A DNA stretch of 64,000 nt. It comes from Oceanospirillum linum. Its GTDB lineage: Bacteria; Pseudomonadota; Gammaproteobacteria; Pseudomonadales; Halomonadaceae. The translations under genes and the position numbers were made by a program. Where the stretch lies: positions 173,254 through 237,253 of the forward strand of contig NZ_MTSD02000005.1 in NCBI RefSeq assembly GCF_001995095.2, read 5' to 3'. This document shows, piece after piece, positions 43,921-50,989 of this stretch (positions are counted from its first letter, which is position 1; every line of letters starts with the position of its first letter). Under the pieces are notes generated by a model. The model saw nothing but the letters and a program-made list of their open reading frames with translations. It was not told the DNA's origin and did not search any database.

Positions 43921-45004
43921 ATGACTGATCTTTTTACACCGCTGAAACTGGGCGCGGTTGAAATAAAAAACCGTGTACTGATGGCTCCACTTACCCGCTG
44001 CCGTGCTGATGAAAACCATGTGCCGACGGATCTGATTGCTGAACATTACGCCCAGCGTGCTACTGGTGGCCTACTGATTGCCGAAGCCACGATGGCGATG
44101 GAGGGTAACTCTGCCTTCTGGCGTGAGCCGGGTATCTATTCTGAGGCCCAGGTTGCAGGCTGGAAAAAGGTCACCGATGCCGTACATGAAAAGGGTGGCA
44201 AAATCTTTCTGCAGATCTGGCACGGTGGTCGTGCTTGTCATCCGGTACTGAATGACGGCAAACAGCCGGTGGCTGCATCTGCCATTGCGATTACTAACGT
44301 AGATGTACATACGCCTGAAGGTAAAAAAGCGTACACCGAACCCCGAGTCCTTGAAGATGATGAGATTCCAGCGATTATTGAAGGCTTTGCTCAAGCTGCA
44401 GAGAATGCTAAACGGGCCGGCTTTGATGGTGTCGAAGTACATGGTGCCAATGGTTATTTACTGGATGGCTTTTTGCGGGATGGTGCAAATCATCGTGAAG
44501 GCCCCTATGGTGGTTCGGTTGAAAACCGCGCCCGTTTGTTGCTGGAAGTGATCGAGGCGGTCAGCAAGGTCTGGGGTGAGAACCGTGTAGGTGTGCGTTT
44601 GTCCCCCCCTTAATAGCTTTAACAGTATGAGTGACAGTGATCCGGTGGGGCTGGTTACCTGGTTATCGAAGAAGCTGAGTGACTATGATCTGGCTTATCT
44701 GCACCTGATGCGTGCTGATTTTATGGGGGAGCAGCCACTGGATGTGGTGACACCTGCCCGTGAGCATTATAAAGGTCATCTGATTGTGAATATGGGTTAT
44801 AGCCCCCAGGAAGCACAGCATGTTGTGGCTGAAGGGATCGCTGATGCGGTGGCTTTTGGCGTGCCTTTTATTGCCAACCCGGATCTGCCTCGCCGTATAA
44901 AAGAAGGGGCTGAGCTGAATCAGGCTGACCCAAAAACCTTCTATACTCAGGCACGTGAAGGTTATAACGACTATCCGTTTCTTGAGGAACTGGCTCCTGT
45001 ATAG
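43921..45004 (+). pseudogene. nemA: Old yellow enzyme family alkene reductase (NemA-like), frameshifted in a poly-C tract
   Basis: Two frames together make a full FMN-dependent ene-reductase of about 361 residues. First part (43921-44613): LFTPLKLGAVEIKNRVLMAP, LTRCRADENHVPTDLIAEHY, FLQIWHGGRACHP, DGVEVHGANGYLLDGFLRDG. It reaches ENRVGVRLSPP and stops. In the other frame, from the same point, the sequence continues as SPLNSFNSMSDSDPVGLV and then MGYSPQEAQHV, DAVAFGVPFIANPDLPRR and EGYNDYPFLE to the stop at 45004. The break is a run of seven C (44603-44609); six would restore the frame. This is a real mutation, a phase-variable switch or a sequencing error. The glutathione transferase gene follows at 45053, so a detoxification pair is likely. 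Confidence 0.88.
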
Positions 45005-45052
45005 GTGTCATACTGGTGTAAGCGGTCAAGCAGAAACGAACTGGAGAACATG

Positions 45053-45913
45053 ATGAGCGACAGCACAAATACAGAGCCTACTAACATTTACACACCACCT
45101 AAAGTCTGGAAGTGGGAAGCGGGCAATGGCGGTAAGTTTGCCAATATTAACCGCCCGGTTTCCGGCGCGACCCATGAAAAAGCACTGCCCGTGGGAGAGC
45201 ATCCTCTACAGGTTTACTCCCTGGCAACACCAAACGGCGTTAAAGTAACGGTTATGCTGGAAGAGTTGCTGGCACTGGGCTTTAAAGAGGCGGAGTATGA
45301 TGCCTGGCTGATCGATATTACAGAGGGGGATCAGTTCAGTAGCGGTTTTGTTGAGATCAATCCGAACTCTAAGATTCCGGCGATGATGGATCATAGTGTT
45401 AGCCCGCCGCAACGGGTGTTTGAATCCGGTGCTATCTTATTGTATCTGGCGGAAAAGTTCGGCGCTTTTATCCCGAAAGATCCGGTTGCGAAAACGGAGT
45501 GTATGAACTGGGTGTTCTGGCAGATGGGTTCTGCTCCTTTTCTGGGCGGCGGTTTTGGGCATTTTTATGCTTATGCACCGGAGAAATTTGAATATCCGAT
45601 CAATCGCTTCACCATGGAAGTGAAACGCCAGCTGGATGTACTGGATAAGCGCCTGGCGGATAACCCGTATCTGGCCGGTGAGGAATACAGTATCGCCGAT
45701 ATCCTGGTTTGGTCCTGGTATGGCGCGCTGGTACTGGGCCGCTTGTATGATGCCGCAGAGTTCCTTGACGTGGACAGCTATAAAAACGTGATGCGCTGGG
45801 CGAAAGCGATCGATCTGCGTCCGGCGGTTCAGCGTGGCCGTATTGTTAACCGCACCTGGGGTGAAACCTTTGAGCAATTGCGGGAGCGGCACAGTGCTGA
45901 GGATTTTATTTAG
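45053..45913 (+). CDS. yghU: Glutathione transferase-fold disulfide reductase, YghU-like
   Basis: 286 residues, closely following E. coli YghU in many blocks: PPKVWKWEAGNGGKFANINR, HEKALPVGEHPLQVYSLATP, NGVKVTVMLEELLALG, DQFSSGFVEINPNSKIPA, FESGAILLYLAEKFG, LGGGFGHFYAYAPEK and RPAVQRGRIVNRTWG. YghU-type proteins bind two glutathione molecules and reduce disulfide bonds. ATG 45053 has GGAG six bases upstream; ATG 45050 one codon earlier is closer to it. It lies 48 bases after the frameshifted old yellow enzyme gene. Confidence 0.94.
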   Translation: MSDSTNTEPTNIYTPPKVWKWEAGNGGKFANINRPVSGATHEKALPVGEHPLQVYSLATPNGVKVTVMLEELLALGFKEAEYDAWLIDITEGDQFSSGFVEINPNSKIPAMMDHSVSPPQRVFESGAILLYLAEKFGAFIPKDPVAKTECMNWVFWQMGSAPFLGGGFGHFYAYAPEKFEYPINRFTMEVKRQLDVLDKRLADNPYLAGEEYSIADILVWSWYGALVLGRLYDAAEFLDVDSYKNVMRWAKAIDLRPAVQRGRIVNRTWGETFEQLRERHSAEDFI

Positions 45914-45925
45914 CCATGAAACTGC

Positions 45926-45945
45926 AGCCTAATAGTTATTAGGCT
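45926..45945. promoter_or_regulatory. 20-bp palindrome after yghU
   Basis: AGCCTAATA, GT, TATTAGGCT: two perfect 9-bp arms, 12 bases after the stop. No T-run, so a terminator is doubtful; it may be an operator-like or structural element. The left end of the IS30-type element starts 15 bases on. Confidence 0.45.
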
Positions 45946-45959
45946 GGCTAGCAGCCAAT

Positions 45960-46233
45960 TCTGAGTGCAACACCTAATCCAATATCGGATAAGGTGTTGT
46001 TATGACTTACAAAGAACTCAACATAGAGGAGCTCGCCACTATTCAGCCAATATTTACCGAAAGGAACAGATCTGTCAGTGCGTAGCCAGGAGCAGTTGGA
46101 TGCGATTGCTTATGAGCTGAATATTAGGCCTCGGCAGCGTTTTAAATACCGCTGCCCAATTGCAGTGATAAGTGATGTGATGGCTCAGGGATATAATGAC
46201 ACCACATCAGTGCAATAGCGTGTTGCACTCAGA
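45960..46233 (+). mobile_element. Internally deleted IS30-family element (274 bp)
   Basis: 14-bp perfect terminal inverted repeats TCTGAGTGCAACAC (45960-45973) and its complement (46220-46233). Just inside the left end, MTYKELNIEELATIQPIF starts at ATG 46002, matching IS30-family transposase N-termini. After a stop, a second frame gives RSQEQLDAIAYELNIRPRQR and CPIAVISDVM, the C-terminal end of such transposases. Roughly the central 900 bases of the transposase are gone. A hairpin of the left end (45968-45999) is present. The element cannot move by itself but could be mobilised in trans. Confidence 0.75.
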
Positions 46234-46362
46234 GTCTGCAACCGACATTCTTGATCAGGTCAGGACTTGTGAGTATTTATACTTTGGGTTTAGTGAGGAG
46301 TAGCGATTGCCTGTACGTAATAGGGAGGCCGTCGTCTTGTAGAAGATGTGGTTGTGATACTT

Positions 46363-46459
46363 CTGAGGTAAAGCAAGGCACAAACCCCCATATAATCAGC
46401 TTAGATAAGCTGTAACGCGGGCGGGCGAGAAGGATCTGTGCCTTGCTGTGTTACCTCAG
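46363..46459. repeat. 97-bp inverted repeat
   Basis: CTGAGGTAAAGCAAGGCACA (46363-46382) pairs with 46437-46459, whose complement is CTGAGGTAA, CAC, AGCAAGGCACA: 20 pairs and one 3-base bulge. The 54-base loop holds a second perfect stem, CAGCTTA-GA-TAAGCTG (46397-46412), and a GC-rich stretch. No gene. It may be a miniature mobile element, a small RNA or a structural repeat; other genome copies would decide. The remainder of 46234-46694 shows nothing else I can support. Confidence 0.7.
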
Positions 46460-46694
46460 ATTACGAATCAGTACCGTTGCTTGTATAAAGCAAAAGCGTT
46501 TTCCGCATCAGCAACGTGTGTAAGAATGACGGATTAAATGATCAGGAAAAACAGGTTTTTTCGTTTCAATTGTCTGTTTTTTTCGATGATTGGTCGGTTT
46601 TACCCGTTTACCTGCCTCCCATCATAAAACCTTGTGATTTTTGTGGATCTTCTATCCCTATATTGATGAATAATCACCAGGAAGATAAATAAAA

Positions 46695-47624
46695 TCATCT
46701 CTTTTTATCGGTAGTACCAGGCTCGGATGCGGCCAAAACTGCTTTTATACCAGGATGAATTGGGTCTGGTGTTCGGGTTACTGCATAATGGCTAACCGAA
46801 ACCGACTGAATTTCACCGGCTTCTTCCACCAAATATTGTCGGCATACCTCGTCGGCAATAACGGAAGGAGCGGTAAATATCCCCATGCCTTCCCGGGCAA
46901 AAATTTTGATCAGAGCACTGTCATTAATTTCTGCCTGAACCTTCATATCAATCTTCTGCTGTTTCAACCAGAAGGAAAGTTCTGAAAACCACTGGGTATC
47001 CGTATCGTTGGTTAACAGGGGGTGCCCGTCCAGTGAGTAAGGAAAGCCACGGCGCAGACTCCAGGCCAGTCTTGGGGCTGCAAACATGGAAAGGGGAGAA
47101 CTGAGCAGGTGCTTCGGGTGCAGGTCGCCAATACCTGTAGCGATCTCCGGTGTAATGGGTTGGTCGCTAATGACCAGGTCGAGGGTCTGTCGCTTCAGGC
47201 TGCGTAGCAGGTCGGGCAGATCCCCACTGACAATCTTTAATTGCAGCCGCTGCCCGCACTCAAGCGCAGGCTGAATAAGACGGTAAGCGATCATTTTGTG
47301 AACGGAAGCGGAAAAGCCCACAGAAAACCTGATTGGCTGGTTATCATCCGGGTTACGCAGTACCTGATCCAGCTCTCCGGCCAGTGCGAAAATTTTATTT
47401 GCGTAGTCTCTGACTTTTTCTCCCAGGGCTGTTAGCTTCAGACCACGGCCTTTACGGCTGAAAAGGGCACCGGTTTTAGCTTCAAAGGCGGAGAGTTGGC
47501 CGCTCAGGGTTTGTGGTGCCAGGTCCAGCTGGTCACTGGCTCTGGCGATAGAACCGGTTTCTGCAATAACCCAGAAATAATAGAGATGCTTCAGGTTCAG
47601 GTCTTTTAGCACGCCGTTATTCAC
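46695..47624 (-). CDS. NhaR-like LysR family regulator
   Basis: 309 residues. The N-terminus LNLKHLYYFWVIAETGSIARASDQLDLAPQTLSGQL is typical of NhaR-like LysR proteins (HLYYFW..., ...TPQTITGQI in E. coli NhaR); FSRKGRGLKLTALG and LDLVISDQPITPE also match. In E. coli NhaR activates nhaA in response to Na+. nhaD, 36 kb away in the window, is a possible target but there is no direct evidence. The start codon is GTG 47624 with no clear ribosome site. The neighbouring IS30 debris may have displaced the gene from its original partner. Confidence 0.88.
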   Translation of the reverse strand: MNNGVLKDLNLKHLYYFWVIAETGSIARASDQLDLAPQTLSGQLSAFEAKTGALFSRKGRGLKLTALGEKVRDYANKIFALAGELDQVLRNPDDNQPIRFSVGFSASVHKMIAYRLIQPALECGQRLQLKIVSGDLPDLLRSLKRQTLDLVISDQPITPEIATGIGDLHPKHLLSSPLSMFAAPRLAWSLRRGFPYSLDGHPLLTNDTDTQWFSELSFWLKQQKIDMKVQAEINDSALIKIFAREGMGIFTAPSVIADEVCRQYLVEEAGEIQSVSVSHYAVTRTPDPIHPGIKAVLAASEPGTTDKKR

Positions 47625-48042
47625 TCAACTGCTCAGGGGGAGGTTTGCGCCGATTCTAAATAGTACATGCAGTGCTTTACCAGCTTTAATCCAAATCTTT
47701 AGCAAACGGCTGAGCGGAGCGCTGTAAGTCCGGGTTAATGCTTGTGCTGAATCGCTTTTTTTCCTGATGGTGTTTATTTCTTAATGTTGCAGCAGGTGGT
47801 GAATATGTTGAGGTTTTGTCATGGCTAAAGCCCGGGCATTATTTTTCTGGCAGACTGCCACAGAATTTCCTGGTGATAACCGCTGCGGTGTATAAAGTAA
47901 TTGCCTGAAAGGTTATTTATATGGGGGCAGATGGGTATGGTACGATCAGGTGCTTTCATCTGCAGAGAAAAACGGGCCTTGCACTTAAATCTGACAAATC
48001 ATGGCCTGTATCTATGGCTGAACATGGAGAATATGCTGACTG
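47625..48042. other. Intergenic region, no gene seen
   Basis: About 418 bases between divergent regulator genes. A short out-of-frame peptide (ATG 48024, MENMLTDDL) overlaps the GGDEF-EAL start and may be a translational leader. No convincing promoter, repeat or RNA structure is seen. Confidence 0.4.
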
Positions 48043-50556
48043 ATGATCTTTGATGAAGATTCTGTTGTCCGCAAGAATGGACTGGCTAACCGTTTAGCAT
48101 TTTGGGTGGCGATACTGACTGTTATCGTTATCACGGGCTTAGGCATCTATTTCGATTACTTTTTACGTACCAGTTTTCTGGATGCTACCCGAACCCGGAT
48201 GGCTTACAGCTTTGAGCGTTTAAACTTTAATCTTTCTCAGATCGAATCAAGTCTGAGTGATGGTGTTGCTTTTCTTAAGGTTGATGAGTCGGCTTTGGCT
48301 TCTTTGAAGTTGATCAACCTTTATGATGATAAAAAGCACTATACAAGCTTTCTGCCGGATCAGGAGAAGAAAGCCTTAGCCCAGGAGTTGCTTAATAAGG
48401 TTAAGCTTTCCTTTAACGATTCCATCGTGCTTTATGGGCGCAAGATGGAAGTCATCGCTTATGTTGCCCGTGATGACACCAAAGGCTTCCATCTGAATGT
48501 TATTTCTTACAGAAAGGGTGAGCCTACGCTTTTCAGGCGCTATGAGTCTGATCTGCATTACTCAGAGGCACCCTTATCCCTTATGGATGTCGACGGGATT
48601 AATTACCAGCATGTGAACTTTTATCCGGATGAGGCCGTAGAGAATAATACTCACCTGACATTACATCGCTCGGGGGAGGGATTGACAATTACTTCACACC
48701 TGAGACTGTCAGACGAAAAGCCTAACAGCCCTATTGCCCATATTGAGATGTCCCGGGTATTAGATGGCGAGTACTTTACTGCCCTTTCCGGCAATATGAA
48801 TCTTGATTTTATCCTTTCAGATCATCCCGCTGAAGGCGTCGAAAATATAGGGCCCCTGCGTGGTGACTCACAGGCATTCAGTGTTTTCGAAGGACCTGAG
48901 CGCTACTATAGCAGCATGTATCTGGATACCCTTAACGGACGAGTTTTTTTTAACGTTAGTATGCAGCGTCATCAGCTGACCAAGGTTTTGAGCCAGAATC
49001 GAATTCATCTGTTTGTACTTTTACTGGTTGCTGTCCTTTTTGCTCTTTTCTGGATTCGCTTTATTACAGTGCGTAGCCTGCGGCGTCCTCTGGATGCTTT
49101 GGTGGCTCAGATTCTCAAAATTCAGCAGTGTGATTACTCACCAACTCAGGTGCTTGAGAGCCGTGACGAGTTACAGCAGGTGTCTGAGAGTATTAACGTA
49201 CTGGCCAGTACTGTTCGGGATCGGGAGTGCTCTCTGACGAAATCCCAGAAGGAGCTGAAGTATCTGTCGGATCATGATGTGCTGACCGGCCTGTTTAACC
49301 GCCGTTTCTGGTCGCGCTTTCTGGATGAGTCCCTTAAAAAAGCAGGCCAATTACACAGCTCTGCAGCAGTACTCTTTATTGATCTGGACCAGTTCAAAGA
49401 GGTGAACGATATTCAGGGGCATGATGTCGGCGATAAATTACTACAGGCGGTTGCCTCGCGGTTGGAGTGTAGCCTTTCGGTAAATGAAACCCTGGCCCGT
49501 ATCGGTGGCGATGAGTTTAATCTGTTGATTGAGAATCTTCGCTCAGCAGAAGATGCCAGAACAGTCGCATGCAGAATTATAAGGTTATTCAGTCACCCTT
49601 TCATTGTCGGTGAACAGCAGATTAATATCTCTGCAAGCATTGGTATAACGCTCTTCCCTGAAGATGGGCAGGATAGTATTACTCTGACGAAGTATGCTGA
49701 CCTTGCAATGTATAAAGCTAAGGAAAACGGCCGGAACAGCTTCTGCTTTTTCTCGAAAGAGTTGTCCGCACAGGTTAATGCAAAAGCTGAGTTGGCCAGT
49801 GCACTGCGGCACGCGCTGAAAGATTTTTCTGAGTTTGAGCTGTATTACCAGCCTAAGGTTTCTGCTGATACCGGTAAAGTGGTCGCTGTTGAGGCTTTGA
49901 TTCGCTGGCATCACCCATGTCTGGGTCTGGTTTCCCCGGCCCGGTTTATCCCTCTTGCGGAAGAGCTTGGCCTTATTGTCCCGTTAGGCGAGTGGGTGCT
50001 GGAGCAAGGGTGTCAGGATTATATGAGGCTGTGCGAATTAGGAATCAGATTGGATCATATTAGTATTAACGTATCTAATGTTCAGCTTGATGATGATGCA
50101 TTCCCTTCCACTCTTGACCGGGTTCTGCGGGAGAGCGGAATTATCCCGGATGCGTTGGAGCTGGAAATTACAGAGAGTTATATCGCCCGACAGCCAGGGC
50201 AGGCACGGGAGCGACTGCAGTATTTTCGTGATAGAGGTGTTCGTCTTGCGGTAGATGATTTTGGTACGGGTTATTCCGCAATGAATACATTGCAGAGCAT
50301 GCCGGTAACACGAATTAAGATCGATAAATCTTTTGTGGATGGACTACCCTGTGATAGTAATAGCGTTGCTTTAACCCGCGCTGTTGTCAGTCTTGCAAAG
50401 AACTTTAAACTGGCTCTGACTGCGGAAGGGGTTGAGACAGCTGCGCAACTGGATTTTCTGTCGGCAGAGAAGTGCGATGAAGTTCAGGGGTTCTACTTTT
50501 CCATGCCCGTTACATTTGACCATCTGATAACCTACTGCCGGGACAATAAGGCTTAA
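48043..50556 (+). CDS. GGDEF-EAL c-di-GMP turnover protein with periplasmic sensor
   Basis: 837 residues. Transmembrane helix 1 (about 18-38); periplasmic domain of about 280 residues of unknown type; helix 2 (about 322-342, LFVLLLVAVLFALFWIRFI); HAMP-like linker (RSLRRPLDALVAQILKI); GGDEF domain with an intact RIGGDEFNLLI and DLDQFKEVNDIQGHDVG; EAL domain with VEALIRWHHP, ISINVSNVQL, DALELEITES and VDDFGTGYSAMNTL, all consistent with an active phosphodiesterase. Either activity may dominate. It is encoded just upstream of the adhesin export operon on the same strand (433-base gap with its own promoter), so a link between c-di-GMP and adhesion is plausible but unproven. Confidence 0.93.
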   Translation: MIFDEDSVVRKNGLANRLAFWVAILTVIVITGLGIYFDYFLRTSFLDATRTRMAYSFERLNFNLSQIESSLSDGVAFLKVDESALASLKLINLYDDKKHYTSFLPDQEKKALAQELLNKVKLSFNDSIVLYGRKMEVIAYVARDDTKGFHLNVISYRKGEPTLFRRYESDLHYSEAPLSLMDVDGINYQHVNFYPDEAVENNTHLTLHRSGEGLTITSHLRLSDEKPNSPIAHIEMSRVLDGEYFTALSGNMNLDFILSDHPAEGVENIGPLRGDSQAFSVFEGPERYYSSMYLDTLNGRVFFNVSMQRHQLTKVLSQNRIHLFVLLLVAVLFALFWIRFITVRSLRRPLDALVAQILKIQQCDYSPTQVLESRDELQQVSESINVLASTVRDRECSLTKSQKELKYLSDHDVLTGLFNRRFWSRFLDESLKKAGQLHSSAAVLFIDLDQFKEVNDIQGHDVGDKLLQAVASRLECSLSVNETLARIGGDEFNLLIENLRSAEDARTVACRIIRLFSHPFIVGEQQINISASIGITLFPEDGQDSITLTKYADLAMYKAKENGRNSFCFFSKELSAQVNAKAELASALRHALKDFSEFELYYQPKVSADTGKVVAVEALIRWHHPCLGLVSPARFIPLAEELGLIVPLGEWVLEQGCQDYMRLCELGIRLDHISINVSNVQLDDDAFPSTLDRVLRESGIIPDALELEITESYIARQPGQARERLQYFRDRGVRLAVDDFGTGYSAMNTLQSMPVTRIKIDKSFVDGLPCDSNSVALTRAVVSLAKNFKLALTAEGVETAAQLDFLSAEKCDEVQGFYFSMPVTFDHLITYCRDNKA

Positions 50557-50767
50557 ACTTCGGTACGCAGCAGCTCAGTGTCTGATGGTTTTTAAATTTG
50601 TATCAGTGCTTTTCCGGGGGCGGATAGATCAGATGTTCACTCTGGTGAGGGTGTTTTTTTCCTTTATAATCAGCTAGCTGCATGCCGGCGGTTGATGTAG
50701 AGGCTAAGAATGTCACCTTTGGTCAGAATGCATATGTATCTGCAGAGTTTTTCTTTTGTTACATTTA

Positions 50768-50796
50768 TTAACAAATGCCTTGGCACTGTATATACT
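50768..50796 (+). promoter_or_regulatory. Sigma-70 promoter of the type I secretion operon
   Basis: TTAACA (50768-50773), 17-base spacer, TATACT (50791-50796). Transcription would start near 50803, leaving a 5' leader of about 187 bases before 50990 that includes CTGAG...CTCAG (50920-50941). The remaining part of the 433-base gap holds no gene. Confidence 0.6.
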
Positions 50797-50989
50797 CAAG
50801 TTCATTCAAGAATGGCAGTGATCTGTATTTTTGAGTTTAATTTATTTAAACGTCTCTGATGGCTTGTTAATTGCTTTTAACTTAGCGCTGACAGGCTCCT
50901 GAATCATGGCGCTCAATTGGCTGAGTTAAGATTAGGTCTCAGATACACAGGTATGTGAACTACGTTTTTAAACGTTTTGGGGTTCGTTT

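Noticed and set aside
44591..45004. A separate small gene encoding the C-terminal half of an ene-reductase
   Set aside because: It continues the upstream domain exactly after a one-base change in a poly-C run and has no start signal of its own.
50803..50989. A c-di-GMP riboswitch in the leader of the secretion operon
   Set aside because: None of the conserved riboswitch core sequences could be found; only short hairpins are present.
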